Shown in pieces: positions 1 through 9,193 of a DNA stretch of 64,000 nt. This DNA comes from Rahnella aceris (GTDB lineage: Bacteria; Pseudomonadota; Gammaproteobacteria; Enterobacterales; Enterobacteriaceae), in NCBI RefSeq assembly GCF_011684115.1, contig NZ_JAADJV010000001.1, positions 1,302,001 to 1,366,000 on the forward strand, given 5' to 3'. Position numbers and translations under genes: made by a program. The notes under the pieces were generated by a model. The model ran no database searches and was not told where the DNA came from. It was given only the letters and a program-made list of their open reading frames with translations. Each line of letters begins with the position of its first letter. The first letter of the stretch is position 1.

Positions 1-63
1 AGTGTGACGCAAATCCTCTATAAACTGGACTTCGCCGCACTTTCACTTTGTTTCTTTACGCTA

Positions 64-79
64 CTGATAACGTTTTCAC
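64..79. promoter_or_regulatory. Palindromic operator-like site upstream of araF
   Basis: The 16-mer CTGATAACGTTTTCAC is a near-perfect inverted repeat centred on CG, the layout of LacI/GalR-family operators. A sister site lies just after araH at 4004-4019. It lies about 70 bases before the araF start, within the expected promoter region. Which protein binds it is not known. Confidence 0.4.
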
Positions 80-146
80 GATTGCGGCAAACCACCAGAT
101 TTAAGACTGTGATTGTGAAAAACAACAATAAAAGTCGGAGAACATC

Positions 147-1133
147 ATGCATAAATTCACTAAGGCATTAGCGGCGGTCGGGTTAGCTGCCCTTATGTCA
201 CATTCAGCTATGGCAGCCGAGAATCCGAAGCTGGGCTTCCTGGTTAAACAACCGGAAGAGCCGTGGTTCCAGACTGAATGGCGGTTCGCAGATAAAGCCG
301 GTAAGGATCTCCACTTCGACGTCATTAAAATCGCCGTGCCGGATGGTGAAAAAACGTTGAATGCAATCGACAGCCTGGCGGCCAACGGCGCGAAAGGTTT
401 TGTCATCTGTACGCCGGATCCGCGTCTCGGCCCTGCCATCATGGCGAAAGCGCGCAGCTATGACATGAAAGTGATCCAGGTGGATGACCAGTTTGTGAAT
501 GCCAAAGGCAAGCCAATGGAAGAAGTGCCATTAGTCATGATGGCCGCGACCAAAATCGGCGAACGTCAGGGGCAGGAACTGTACAAAGAAATGCAAAAAC
601 GTGGCTGGAAAGTCGCTGATACCGGCGTGATGGCCATTACTGCCGATGAACTCGATACGGCGCGCCGCCGCACCTCCGGTTCAATGGAGGCACTGAAAGC
701 TGCCGGTTTCCCGGAAAAACAAATCTACAAAGTCCCGACTAAATCTAACGACATCCCGGGCGCACTGGATGCCGGTAACTCCCTGCTGGTGCAACATCCT
801 GAAGTGAAAAACTGGCTGATCATCGGCATGAACGACAACACCGTATTGGGTGGCGTGCGTGCAACCGAAGGTCAGGGCTTTAAAGCGGCTAACGTGATCG
901 GCATCGGCATCAACGGTGTGGATGCAGTGAATGAGTTGTCAAAAAGCGCCCAGACTGGCTTCTACGGTTCCCTGTTACCTAGCCCGGATATCCACGGTTA
1001 CAAAAGTATTCAGATGCTGAATGAATGGGTTACCAAAGGCGTTGAACCACCGAAATTTACCGAAGTGACGGATGTTGTCCTGATTACCCGCGACAACTTC
1101 AAAGAAGAGCTGAAGAAAAAAGGTCTTATGTGA
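147..1133 (+). CDS. araF: L-arabinose ABC transporter, periplasmic binding protein
   Basis: Periplasmic arabinose-binding component of the AraFGH high-affinity importer. The 328 residues match E. coli AraF (329 aa as I recall) nearly throughout, including the start of the mature protein (KLGFLVKQPEEPWFQTEW), the hinge region DELDTARRRTSGSMEAL and the C-terminal VVLITRDNF. Residues 1 to about 23 form a typical Sec signal peptide ending AMA. A ribosome site (GGAGA) lies about 7 bases before the ATG. It is first in an araFGH operon; the gap to araG (about 250 bases) holds a repeat element. Arabinose induction through AraC and CRP is expected from the family but was not resolved here. Confidence 0.97.
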   Translation: MHKFTKALAAVGLAALMSHSAMAAENPKLGFLVKQPEEPWFQTEWRFADKAGKDLHFDVIKIAVPDGEKTLNAIDSLAANGAKGFVICTPDPRLGPAIMAKARSYDMKVIQVDDQFVNAKGKPMEEVPLVMMAATKIGERQGQELYKEMQKRGWKVADTGVMAITADELDTARRRTSGSMEALKAAGFPEKQIYKVPTKSNDIPGALDAGNSLLVQHPEVKNWLIIGMNDNTVLGGVRATEGQGFKAANVIGIGINGVDAVNELSKSAQTGFYGSLLPSPDIHGYKSIQMLNEWVTKGVEPPKFTEVTDVVLITRDNFKEELKKKGLM

Positions 1134-1161
1134 TCTTCAGATGTGGTTGAAACAAGCAATA

Positions 1162-1283
1162 CCCCTAAATAATTCGAGTTGCAGGAAGGCGGCAAGTGAG
1201 CGAGTCCCGATGAGCTTACATAAGTAAGTGATTCGGGTGAGTAAGCGTAGCCAACGCATCTGCGACTTGAAGTATGAAGGGGA
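1162..1283. repeat. Palindromic intergenic repeat (YPAL/ERIC-like miniature element)
   Basis: About 122 bases between araF and araG whose ends are imperfect inverted repeats: TAATTCGAGTTGCAG on the left pairs with CTGCGACTTGAAGTAT on the right. The inner part is also palindromic around CATAAGTAAGTGATTCGGG. The sequence resembles a hairpin element I know from many Yersinia, Serratia and Photorhabdus intergenic regions. Being transcribed between araF and araG, it would fold in the mRNA and could uncouple araF from araGH expression. The family name is from memory and uncertain. Confidence 0.7.
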
Positions 1284-1384
1284 GAGACGCTGCTGCAGAA
1301 CGGACGACAGTTTTAAATAGTTTGAACTGTTTTCTGCTTTGCAGTGGCGTGCATCCATACTTACTCAACTTCCAGGTAGCCACT

Positions 1385-2971
1385 ATGACTCAGCAATCTT
1401 TCGATAATAAGACGCCTTTGCTGACACCGTCACTGACGGAGTTTGATGCGGCCAGGCCGTATCTGGAATTCCATGACATTGGCAAAACTTTTCCGGGCGT
1501 GAAAGCGCTGGACGGTATTTCATTCAATTGTTACGCCGGACAAATTCATGCGCTGATGGGCGAAAACGGAGCGGGGAAATCCACCCTGCTGAAGATCCTC
1601 AGCGGGAACTATCAGCCTTCCCAGGGCAATATTCATATCAAAGGCCAGCCGGTCGCGTTCAGCCATACCACGGATGCGCTCGATGCCGGTGTGGCGATCA
1701 TTTATCAGGAACTCCATCTGGTGCCGGAAATGACGGTAGCAGAGAACATTTATCTCGGGCAGTTGCCGAGCAAACACGGTTTTGTAAACCGTAAATTGCT
1801 GCGTTACGAAGCCAAACTTCAGCTTGAACATCTCGGGCTGGATATCGACCCCGATACACCGCTGAAATATCTCTCCATCGGCCAGTGGCAGATGGTGGAA
1901 ATTGCCAAGGCGCTGGCGCGCAATGCCAAAATTATTGCATTCGATGAACCTACCAGTTCGCTTTCTGCACGCGAAATTGAACAATTGTTCCGTGTTATCC
2001 GTGAGTTACGGGCAGAAGGGCGTGTGATTTTATATGTCTCACACCGTATGGAAGAGATCTTTGCATTAAGTGACGCCGTCACCGTTTTCAAAGACGGACG
2101 TTACGTTCGCACCTTTGACGACATGACACAGGTGGATAACAGCAAGCTGGTGCAGGCGATGGTTGGCCGTAATCTCGATGACATTTACGGTTACGCGCCG
2201 CGTCCGCACGGCGAAATTCGCCTTGAACTGGATGAGGTGAAAGCACCGGGCGTGAGAACGCCGGTCAGCCTGACGGTACGTCAGGGCGAAATCGTCGGCC
2301 TGTTCGGGCTGGTGGGTGCAGGGCGCAGTGAGCTGATGAAAGGATTATTTGGTGGTACGCGTATTACCGGCGGTACCGTCCGGCTGGACGGTGTAGCGCT
2401 GAATATTCGTAAACCGGCAGATGCGATCCGCCAGGGCATCATGTTGTGTCCGGAAGACCGCAAAGCTGACGGCATTATTCCTGTGCACTCGGTGCGCGAC
2501 AACATCAACATCAGCGCCCGTCGCAAAACGGTGAAGGCAGGGTGCCTGATCAACAACGCCTGGGAAGCGAAAAATGCGCGTAAACATATCGATGCGCTGA
2601 ATATCAAAACCCCCAGCGACCAGCAACTGATCATGAACCTTTCAGGGGGCAATCAGCAAAAAGCCATTCTGGGCCGCTGGTTGTCGGAAGAAATGAAAGT
2701 CATTTTGCTGGATGAACCAACGCGGGGTATCGACGTTGGCGCCAAGCATGAAATTTATAATGTGATTTATTCACTGGCAAAACAAGGCATTGCGGTGCTG
2801 TTTGCGTCCAGTGATTTACCGGAAGTGCTGGGTCTGGCCGACAGGGTGGTGGTGATGCGCGAAGGCGCAATCTCCGGCGAACTGTTGCATGACGACGCCA
2901 CCGAAGAAAAAGCGCTGGGGCTCGCTATGTTGCGCACGCCAGTTCTTGATTCTGCCCATGACGCTGCCTGA
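1385..2971 (+). CDS. araG: L-arabinose ABC transporter, ATP-binding protein
   Basis: Cytoplasmic ATPase of the arabinose importer, with two tandem ABC cassettes as usual for sugar (CUT2) systems. The first cassette has Walker [10 protein letters not shown] and Walker B IIAFDEP. The second has signature LSGGNQQK and Walker B VILLDEP, with the degenerate A site typical of the group. At 528 aa it is somewhat longer than E. coli AraG (504 aa), mostly at the N-terminus. The frame stays open upstream to 1274, but that part lies in the repeat element, so the ATG at 1385 is chosen; it sits about 16 residues before the conserved [18 protein letters not shown]. The ribosome site is weak. Confidence 0.96.
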   Translation: MTQQSFDNKTPLLTPSLTEFDAARPYLEFHDIGKTFPGVKALDGISFNCYAGQIHALMGENGAGKSTLLKILSGNYQPSQGNIHIKGQPVAFSHTTDALDAGVAIIYQELHLVPEMTVAENIYLGQLPSKHGFVNRKLLRYEAKLQLEHLGLDIDPDTPLKYLSIGQWQMVEIAKALARNAKIIAFDEPTSSLSAREIEQLFRVIRELRAEGRVILYVSHRMEEIFALSDAVTVFKDGRYVRTFDDMTQVDNSKLVQAMVGRNLDDIYGYAPRPHGEIRLELDEVKAPGVRTPVSLTVRQGEIVGLFGLVGAGRSELMKGLFGGTRITGGTVRLDGVALNIRKPADAIRQGIMLCPEDRKADGIIPVHSVRDNINISARRKTVKAGCLINNAWEAKNARKHIDALNIKTPSDQQLIMNLSGGNQQKAILGRWLSEEMKVILLDEPTRGIDVGAKHEIYNVIYSLAKQGIAVLFASSDLPEVLGLADRVVVMREGAISGELLHDDATEEKALGLAMLRTPVLDSAHDAA

Positions 2972-2989
2972 CTGAGGAGCAAAAATATT

Positions 2990-3994
2990 ATGTCGAGTAT
3001 GACAACCAATTCAGCCAAACCGGATCAACCTTCAGCAGCCTCACGCGGCGGCCAGGGTCTGATGCGTATCTGGGACAGTTACGGCATGTTAGTGGTGTTC
3101 GCCGTGCTGTTTATCGCCTGTACCATTTTCGTGCCAAACTTCAGTTCTTTCATCAACATGAAAGGGTTGGGGCTGGCGATTTCGATGTCCGGCATGGTGG
3201 CCTGCGGGATGCTGTTCTGTCTGGCTTCCGGTGACTTCGATCTGTCTGTTGCATCGGTGATTGCCTGTGCGGGCGTTACCACCGCCGTGGTGATCAACAT
3301 GACCGAAAGCCTGTGGATCGGCGTTGCTGCCGGTTTACTGCTCGGGATGCTGACCGGTTTGCTCAACGGTTTTGTTATCGCCCGTCTGAAAATCAATGCG
3401 CTGATCACCACGCTTGCCACTATGCAGATTGTGCGCGGTCTTGCGTACATCATTTCTGACGGTAAAGCGGTGGGCATCGAAGACGAACGTTTCTTCACCC
3501 TCGGTTATGCCAACTGGCTGGGGCTGCCTGCACCTATCTGGCTGACGGTCGGCTGTCTGATCATCTTTGGTCTGTTGCTGAACAAAACCACCTTCGGGCG
3601 TAACACGCTGGCGATTGGCGGTAATGAAGATGCGGCGCGTCTGGCCGGTGTGCCGGTGGTGCGTACGAAAATCATCATCTTCGTGCTGTCCGGGCTGGTA
3701 TCAGCGGCGGCGGGGATCATTCTGGCGTCACGTATGACCAGCGGCCAGCCGATGACCTCACTGGGCTTCGAGTTGATCGTTATCTCTGCCTGCGTATTGG
3801 GTGGCGTTTCCCTGAAAGGCGGTATCGGTAAAATTTCCTATGTGGTTTCCGGGATCCTCATTCTGGGTACCGTGGAAAATGCCATGAACCTGCTGAACAT
3901 TTCTCCGTTCTCGCAATATGTGGTTCGTGGCTTGATCCTGCTGGCGGCAGTTATCTTCGACCGCTACAAACAGAAAGCGAAAAAGACCGTTTAA
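2990..3994 (+). CDS. araH: L-arabinose ABC transporter, permease
   Basis: Inner-membrane permease of AraFGH, 334 aa, with about ten hydrophobic segments and the conserved CUT2 loop GGNEDAARLAGV near residue 205. The N-terminal 25 residues are polar and cytoplasmic. A GAGGAG ribosome site lies 10-11 bases upstream, and only 18 bases separate it from araG, so the two are cotranscribed. E. coli AraH is 328 aa. It ends just before an operator-like palindrome. Confidence 0.96.
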   Translation: MSSMTTNSAKPDQPSAASRGGQGLMRIWDSYGMLVVFAVLFIACTIFVPNFSSFINMKGLGLAISMSGMVACGMLFCLASGDFDLSVASVIACAGVTTAVVINMTESLWIGVAAGLLLGMLTGLLNGFVIARLKINALITTLATMQIVRGLAYIISDGKAVGIEDERFFTLGYANWLGLPAPIWLTVGCLIIFGLLLNKTTFGRNTLAIGGNEDAARLAGVPVVRTKIIIFVLSGLVSAAAGIILASRMTSGQPMTSLGFELIVISACVLGGVSLKGGIGKISYVVSGILILGTVENAMNLLNISPFSQYVVRGLILLAAVIFDRYKQKAKKTV

Positions 3995-4003
3995 TCTGGT
4001 TTT

Positions 4004-4019
4004 GTGATAACGCTTTCAC
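4004..4019. promoter_or_regulatory. Second palindromic operator-like site, after araH
   Basis: GTGATAACGCTTTCAC repeats the motif at 64-79 with two mismatches. It lies between araH and araC, 10 bases after the araH stop. A related half, CGTTTTCAC, recurs at 4108-4116. Confidence 0.35.
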
Positions 4020-4031
4020 GCAATCATCACG

Positions 4032-4063
4032 CGGCATTTAACGCTATTACGGGTTAAATGCCG
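4032..4063. other. Perfect 11-bp hairpin between araH and araC
   Basis: CGGCATTTAAC (4032-4042) and GTTAAATGCCG (4053-4063) are exact inverted repeats around a 10-base loop. The hairpin probably ends araFGH transcripts or protects their 3' ends. It is followed by A residues rather than T on the plus strand, so it is not a classical intrinsic terminator. Confidence 0.5.
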
Positions 4064-4128
4064 AAAAAACGCGTGGTTGTTCACAATTTAGCAACCTTTA
4101 CTGGCAGCGTTTTCACTGCCGATTAGAA

Positions 4129-4145
4129 TAGATGAAAAGTCCATA
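4129..4145 (+). promoter_or_regulatory. Candidate AraC half-site upstream of araC
   Basis: TAGATGAAAAGTCCATA fits the E. coli AraC half-site pattern TAGC-N7-TCCATA (3 of 4, then 6 of 6), 26 bases before the araC start. The position suits autoregulation. The consensus is from memory, and no second half-site of equal quality was found next to it. Confidence 0.5.
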
Positions 4146-4170
4146 GTCCAGTGAAGTTTCAGGAGGTTCG

Positions 4171-5106
4171 ATGTATCACCGTATGATTCAGGATCAGCAG
4201 CAAAATCCGCTGTTACCGGGTTACAGTTTCAATGCCTATCTGGTCGCCGGTATGACACCTATCCTTGCTGACGGGCCACTGGATTTCGCCATCGACCGTC
4301 CGGGTGGAATGAAAGGCTACATTCTTAATTTGACGGTGAAGGGGCAGGGTAAAGTCTTCGACGGCGAAGACACGTTCTACTGCAATCCCGGTGATCTGCT
4401 GTTATTCCCACCGAAAGCCCGCCATCTTTACAGTCGTTCTGCCAACGCCGACTCCTGGTATCATCGCTGGGTGTATTTCCGCCCGCGCGCCTACTGGGCA
4501 GACTGGCTGGAATGGCACACCAAAACCCGCGATGTCGGGCGTCTTTCTTTACCGAATAATACCTTGTTGCTGGAATTTGACCGTCTGTTTGCCAACATCG
4601 AACAAACGCAAAAATCGGGGCGACGTTTTTGCGAAGAGCTGGGGATGAATCTGCTGGAACGTCTGTTGCTGCGAGCCATGGAAGAAGATCCGCAGAGTCC
4701 GCAGAAAATCATGGACCCACGTGTCATCGAAGCCTGCCAGTTTATTACCGGCAATCTGGCGGGTGAGCTGCGTATCGATGAAGTCGCGCGCCATGTTTGC
4801 CTCTCACCATCGCGGCTGGCGCATTTATTCCGCGAACAGGTCGGGATCAACATCCTGCGCTGGCGCGAAGATCAGCGGGTGATCCGCGCCAAACTTTTAT
4901 TACAGACGACGCAGGAATCCATCGCGACGATTGGTCGTGTGGTGGGGTATGACGATCAGTTGTATTTCTCGCGGGTCTTCCGTAAACGGGTGGGGGTCAG
5001 CCCGAGTGATTTCCGCCGCCGGAGTGTGGAGATTAACTATCCGGCCAAGCCGTATAAATCACATCCGTGGCCTGAGCATGAAAATGCCGTGGCGTATCAT
5101 TTTTGA
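4171..5106 (+). CDS. araC: Arabinose-responsive AraC regulator
   Basis: Transcription factor that senses L-arabinose and activates or represses ara genes. The 311 residues start with a cupin-like sugar-binding arm and barrel ([24 protein letters not shown] near residue 95). They end in two helix-turn-helix motifs of the AraC/XylS type (about 190-285), including [13 protein letters not shown] and [16 protein letters not shown]. coli AraC is 292 aa; the extra length is mainly a C-terminal tail. A strong AGGAGG site stands before the ATG. It lies in the same direction as araFGH, 176 bases downstream. araBAD is not in the window. Confidence 0.93.
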   Translation: MYHRMIQDQQQNPLLPGYSFNAYLVAGMTPILADGPLDFAIDRPGGMKGYILNLTVKGQGKVFDGEDTFYCNPGDLLLFPPKARHLYSRSANADSWYHRWVYFRPRAYWADWLEWHTKTRDVGRLSLPNNTLLLEFDRLFANIEQTQKSGRRFCEELGMNLLERLLLRAMEEDPQSPQKIMDPRVIEACQFITGNLAGELRIDEVARHVCLSPSRLAHLFREQVGINILRWREDQRVIRAKLLLQTTQESIATIGRVVGYDDQLYFSRVFRKRVGVSPSDFRRRSVEINYPAKPYKSHPWPEHENAVAYHF

Positions 5107-5158
5107 GTTTTTGCCTTGCTCTTCTCCCATAGCAGGGGAAAGTCAAAGCACTGAACTG

Positions 5159-5284
5159 CTCCCTCCCCTGCGAAGGGGAGGGTTGGGGTGGGGTATTAAG
5201 GTCAAATAAATAAGTTGAAGTTTGCTTTGGTATAGGTGTTAGCCTTTAAAACCCCCTCCCGTCCTCCCCCTTCGCAGGGGGAGG
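5159..5284. repeat. Double-hairpin GC-rich repeat, copy 1
   Basis: Two related hairpin units in opposite orientation. The left is CCCTCCCC-TGCGAA-GGGGAGGG (5161-5182) followed by a G-rich tail ending TATTAA. The right is CCTCCCCC-TTCGCA-GGGGGAGG (5263-5284) preceded by TTAAAACCCCC. About 45 bases of variable sequence separate them. It lies between the convergent genes araC and uxuA, like BIME/REP elements, and may act as a two-way terminator. Other copies are at 7391, 36363 and 54525. Confidence 0.85.
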
Positions 5285-5291
5285 TGCAAAA

Positions 5292-6476
5292 TTATTGATT
5301 AAAAAAACTCTGTTTCAAAGCCCGCTCCACACCCCGCAGTTCTGCCAGTCCCCGCAGACGTCCAATCGCCGAATACCCCGGATTGGTTTTCTTATGCAAA
5401 TCATCCAGCATCTGATGGCCGTGATCCGGACGCATCGGGATAGCGCGCAGATTGCCAGCGCGGCGACGTGTTTGTTCTTCCGTCAGAATCGCTTTGATAA
5501 CCGCCACCATATCCACATCACCATCTAAATGATCGGCTTCATGGAAGCTTTCCGGCACGTCTTCGCGCTGGGTGGCGCGCAGATGGATGAAGTGCACGCG
5601 GTCGGCGTAAGTGGTCATCATTTTCACCAGGTCATTATCTTCACGCACGCCGTAAGAACCGGTGCAGAAGCAAAAACCGTTGTGGATACTGTCGACCGTT
5701 TCTTTCAACCACTGCATATCTTCAATGGTGGAGATAATACGCGGCAGGCCGAGAATAGGGCGCGGTGGATCGTCCGGGTGAACTGCCAGACTTAAACCGC
5801 ATTGCTCGGCAACCGGCACAATGCTGCGCAGGAAATGCGCCATGTTTTCGCGCAGTTTGGCTTTGTCGATACCGTCGTAAGTCGCCAGACGCGCACGGAA
5901 CTGATCCAGCGTGTAGCCTTCTTCCGCACCCGGTAAACCGGCAATGATGTTAGACACCAGCTGATCTTTCTCCGCCTGCGTCATCGCCGCAAAGTATTCG
6001 GCTGCCTGTTTTTGCTCATCCGCGCTGTAATAAGACGTCGCGCCTTCGCGTTTCAGCAGATGCAATTCAAAGGCCGCAAATGCGATATGGTCAAAGCGCA
6101 GGGCGCGTGAACCGTCCGGCAGCAGATAGCCGAGGTCCGTGCGTGTCCAGTCGAGAACCGGCATGAAGTTATAGCAGACCGTATAGATGCCGCATTCCGC
6201 CAGATTACGGATAGATTGCTGATAGTTAGCAATGTGCTTTTCAACATCTCCGCTGCGGGTTTTGATTTCCTCATGCACCGGAATGCTTTCCACTACGGAC
6301 CACACCAGACCTTTGGCTTCAATTATCGCCTTACGTTTCTTTATCTCTTCTACCGGCCAGACTTCACCGTTAGGAATATGGTGCAGGGCGGTAACCACGC
6401 CGGTTGCGCCAGCCTGACGCACATCATCAAGTGAAACCGGATCGTTCGGGCCGTACCAACGCCATGTCTGTTCCAT
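5292..6476 (-). CDS. uxuA: Mannonate dehydratase
   Basis: Dehydrates D-mannonate to 2-keto-3-deoxy-D-gluconate in hexuronate breakdown. The 394 residues equal the E. coli UxuA length and begin with the family hallmark [26 protein letters not shown] (read in parts). The C-terminal half carries conserved metal-site segments such as [18 protein letters not shown] and RPDHGHQML. An AAGGAAAA ribosome site precedes the ATG. No uxuB, uxaC or kdgK lies beside it, so the remaining steps must be encoded elsewhere. It is divergent from a GntR-family gene that probably regulates it. Confidence 0.96.
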   Translation of the reverse strand: MEQTWRWYGPNDPVSLDDVRQAGATGVVTALHHIPNGEVWPVEEIKKRKAIIEAKGLVWSVVESIPVHEEIKTRSGDVEKHIANYQQSIRNLAECGIYTVCYNFMPVLDWTRTDLGYLLPDGSRALRFDHIAFAAFELHLLKREGATSYYSADEQKQAAEYFAAMTQAEKDQLVSNIIAGLPGAEEGYTLDQFRARLATYDGIDKAKLRENMAHFLRSIVPVAEQCGLSLAVHPDDPPRPILGLPRIISTIEDMQWLKETVDSIHNGFCFCTGSYGVREDNDLVKMMTTYADRVHFIHLRATQREDVPESFHEADHLDGDVDMVAVIKAILTEEQTRRRAGNLRAIPMRPDHGHQMLDDLHKKTNPGYSAIGRLRGLAELRGVERALKQSFFNQ

Positions 6477-6567
6477 GTGTTTTCCTTAAAATTGTTAACT
6501 GACTGTCTGAATGTAGTTGACGCAGGGCCGGTGATAAGTTCAATCTTAATGCGCGGTCTGGTCAGGT

Positions 6568-6592
6568 GGTCTGCTGGTCAGGCCATCAGACC
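6568..6592. promoter_or_regulatory. Inverted repeat in the uxuA-regulator gap
   Basis: GGTCTGCTGG (6568-6577) and CCATCAGACC (6583-6592) form an inverted repeat (9 of 10), with a further GGTCTGGTCAGG just to the left (6555-6566). FadR-subfamily GntR proteins often bind TGGTnnnACCA-type palindromes, so this is the likely operator of the divergent pair. Confidence 0.5.
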
Positions 6593-6673
6593 GACATATG
6601 ATTCAGCATCAAACCGAACATTAATGTGACCGGGATAACAGATCTGGGATTCAGCATGAACACGGAGAAAATA

Positions 6674-7372
6674 ATGGCATTACCCACCCTTAAAGTTGAA
6701 CGGCTGTATCGCCAGATTTCTAATGTATTGATTAACTGCATTAATACCGGACAGTTTGCCCCGGGCGCGATGATCCCGTCTGAACGGGATTTGTCTAAAC
6801 AACTTGGCGTCAGTCGTTCATCTATCCGTGAGGCATTGATTGCGCTGGAGATCACCGGCTGGGTGGAAATCCGTACCGGCAACGGCGTGTACGTCAGCGA
6901 CCCGTTGCCGCAGGCCACACCTGCGGTGCAAACGGTAAGTACCGAAGAGGAATTCAGCCTGCAATCGCTGGTGAAAGCGCGTCAGGTTTATGAATCTATG
7001 ACAGCAGAACTGGCGGCGATTAACGGCACCGACGAACAGCGTGAAAAACTGAGAGCTATCGCCCGGGAATTAAACGAACTGAATGCTAATAACGACGCTT
7101 TTCTCGAAGCTGACCGCCGTTTCCATATGATGATCAGCGAAATGACCGGCAACGAAGTGCTGCACGATATGATGGGATATTTGTGGGATAAACGTCGTTC
7201 ACGTCGGTTTATGCGTCTGGAGAGTCATTACACCGAAGTGGATTTTGCCCGTGAAATGAATGCCGATCATCAGGGGATTTTAGACGCGATTCTGGCGCAG
7301 GATGGCGCAGGGGCGAAGGCAAGAATGAGCCGGCATTTACAGCATGTGTATGACCAGTTATTTGCGGAATAA
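6674..7372 (+). CDS. GntR/FadR-family regulator, probably of hexuronate genes
   Basis: DNA-binding repressor-type protein of 232 aa. Residues about 8-75 form the winged helix (MIPSERDLSKQLGVSRSSIREAL and the wing GNGVYV). Residues about 95-225 form an FCD effector domain with metal-site-like D and H residues (EADRRFHMMISEM; DHQGILDAI). The ATG at 6674 is chosen because a CGGAGA site lies 6-7 bases before it; in-frame ATGs at 6626 and 6656 lack one. It occupies the position of uxuR, but the sequence differs from E. coli UxuR and ExuR as I remember them, so no symbol is given. Divergence from uxuA suggests it controls uxuA in response to a uronate. Confidence 0.88.
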   Translation: MALPTLKVERLYRQISNVLINCINTGQFAPGAMIPSERDLSKQLGVSRSSIREALIALEITGWVEIRTGNGVYVSDPLPQATPAVQTVSTEEEFSLQSLVKARQVYESMTAELAAINGTDEQREKLRAIARELNELNANNDAFLEADRRFHMMISEMTGNEVLHDMMGYLWDKRRSRRFMRLESHYTEVDFAREMNADHQGILDAILAQDGAGAKARMSRHLQHVYDQLFAE

Positions 7373-7390
7373 ATGCAGAAAGACGGACAA

Positions 7391-7515
7391 CTCCCTCCCC
7401 TGCGAAGGGGAGGGTTGGGGTGGGGTATTAAGGTCAAAATCTAAACCTGAGGTTTACTCTTACCCGGTTCTAGCCCTTAAAACCCCCTCCCGTCCTCCCC
7501 CTTCGCAGGGGGAGG
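7391..7515. repeat. Double-hairpin GC-rich repeat, copy 2
   Basis: Same two-hairpin layout and orientation as the copy at 5159-5284, with nearly identical arms and a different central spacer. It lies between the convergent ends of the GntR gene and bcsG. Together the two copies bracket the uxuA-regulator pair as direct repeats. Confidence 0.85.
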
Positions 7516-7546
7516 AGCAAACCAAAACCTTGCTTACCGGTTTCAT

Positions 7547-9193
7547 TCAGCTCGGATACGGCACCCATCCCCCGCCATTCAGGCGAATATAGATTTTCCC
7601 CTGATATTCCATCACCACTGAGTTCTCATTTTCAGATACCAGCGGCGTTTGTGGCAGGTTCGAACCGAAGGTTTTCCAGTCCATCGTCGGGCTGGTAAAC
7701 ACTTTGCCATCGACTGCGCGGGCGACCATTTCTGAAATCGCCTGATAGCTGCTCTGGCCGTCAATTTTCATTGGTGATGGCGCGTGCGGTGCCTGCATCC
7801 CAAAGAATTTCACCCCGACAGGAATATGGGTAATGCCCGGACTCGGGATATCACGCAGACCCGAGATTTGCATCTTGTCGCCCACCAGCGCGGCGCCGTG
7901 TTCAGGCACCACCACCAGCATCACTTTGCGGCCGGATTTATCCAGCTGATCCATAAAGATATTCAGCTGATTCAGCAGAGTTTGCGCACGGTTATGATAA
8001 TCCGCGCCCTTATTGCTGCCCACGTAACGGTTGCCGTCATGCAGCGGAATCAGGTTAAAGAAGGTTGCGGTGCGTGCGGTACCGGCTTTCTCCTGATTCT
8101 CCAGCCAGCGGGAGAACAGTTGTCCGTCGTTGAAAATCGGTGAGCCATCAAAGGACGTCAGCTCATAACCCAGACCGGCCTGGGACATCAGCGGAACTTT
8201 CATGTCAGCATCATCACGCAGGTTACCGATGTAATTACCGAACACACCCGTATGGTCCATTGCCAGCTGAGGCGTGAAGCCCAGACGCGCGAGATCGTCA
8301 AACAGATAACACTGCTGACCGGCAGGCTGATACAAATCATGATGCGATGTCTGACCGCAACTGGCGCGCAGCAGGCGGATGGATGCCGGGCCGCTGTAGG
8401 CTGTGGCTGAATTGAAATTGCTGAACACAAAATCAAAACGCGACCACAGCGGTGAATTCGAAAGATTCACGGCGTCCAGATCTGACCAGGCCAGCGAACA
8501 GATGTTGATCACCAGCAGGTCAAACGGCTGTGCATCGGCAGGAAGTGCGTCGGGGAACTTCGTCGCCTTACGCCGTTCGTTTTGGTAGAACTGCTCTAAA
8601 TAAGCGTTCAGGTTGGCATTGGTTGGCGGGCCGTTCACGGTGTTATCAGTGGCTGATGGCGCAACGGTCACTGGTGTCGTTACGGCATTTTGGGCGATAA
8701 CCGGTGGCGGCGAATGTGCGAAAAACGGTGTGATCAGCCCGCTGAGGTTAAGCCACAGCAGCGCAATGACGGTAAACGTGGTCAGCCGGATCCACTGGGA
8801 TATAAACAGATAACCGACCAGCAAAGCGAAACCGATGGCAATCCACTGCCAGTTGATAAAGCGATCGGCCAGTTCGAGCAGATAACTGAAACTGAAGCCT
8901 GCTACGTCCGCCCCCTGATTGACAATTGAACGCCAGCCAGGCAGCCAGGTATCGTGATACAGCAACGCCAGCCCGAAAGGCAGGGCAATCCACTGTCTCC
9001 AGCGGTGCAGGCGCAGCGAACGTAACGGGAATAGCAACACGGCGGCAAAGACGACATTGCTCAGGGCATCAAAATTCAGATAACCCTGTGAAAGCAGAAC
9101 AAATTTGAGTAAAAAATAATAGTTCCAGGCACCGAGGCCGCGCCAGGATTGCCAGATCCGCAAACGCGGCGAAGAAGATTGCGATTCGTTCAT
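7547..9193 (-). CDS. bcsG: Cellulose phosphoethanolamine transferase
   Basis: Inner-membrane enzyme that transfers phosphoethanolamine from lipid to nascent cellulose. It has 548 aa (E. coli BcsG 559). Residues 1-160 carry about five membrane helices. The periplasmic alkaline-phosphatase-fold domain follows, with CSLAWSDLD, the YSGPASIRLL segment that holds the nucleophilic serine, and the metal-binding VPEHGAAL. Its start overlaps the bcsF stop by 4 bases. It is last in the bcsEFG operon, which diverges from bcsRQABC. Confidence 0.96.
   Translation of the reverse strand: MNESQSSSPRLRIWQSWRGLGAWNYYFLLKFVLLSQGYLNFDALSNVVFAAVLLFPLRSLRLHRWRQWIALPFGLALLYHDTWLPGWRSIVNQGADVAGFSFSYLLELADRFINWQWIAIGFALLVGYLFISQWIRLTTFTVIALLWLNLSGLITPFFAHSPPPVIAQNAVTTPVTVAPSATDNTVNGPPTNANLNAYLEQFYQNERRKATKFPDALPADAQPFDLLVINICSLAWSDLDAVNLSNSPLWSRFDFVFSNFNSATAYSGPASIRLLRASCGQTSHHDLYQPAGQQCYLFDDLARLGFTPQLAMDHTGVFGNYIGNLRDDADMKVPLMSQAGLGYELTSFDGSPIFNDGQLFSRWLENQEKAGTARTATFFNLIPLHDGNRYVGSNKGADYHNRAQTLLNQLNIFMDQLDKSGRKVMLVVVPEHGAALVGDKMQISGLRDIPSPGITHIPVGVKFFGMQAPHAPSPMKIDGQSSYQAISEMVARAVDGKVFTSPTMDWKTFGSNLPQTPLVSENENSVVMEYQGKIYIRLNGGGWVPYPS

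Noticed and set aside
1274..1384. Longer araG start at 1274
   Set aside because: The extra 37 residues are read from the palindromic repeat and have no counterpart in AraG proteins.
4032..4063. Perfect hairpin after araH as an intrinsic terminator
   Set aside because: It is followed by A residues, and no T tract exists on either strand, so only a hairpin is reported.
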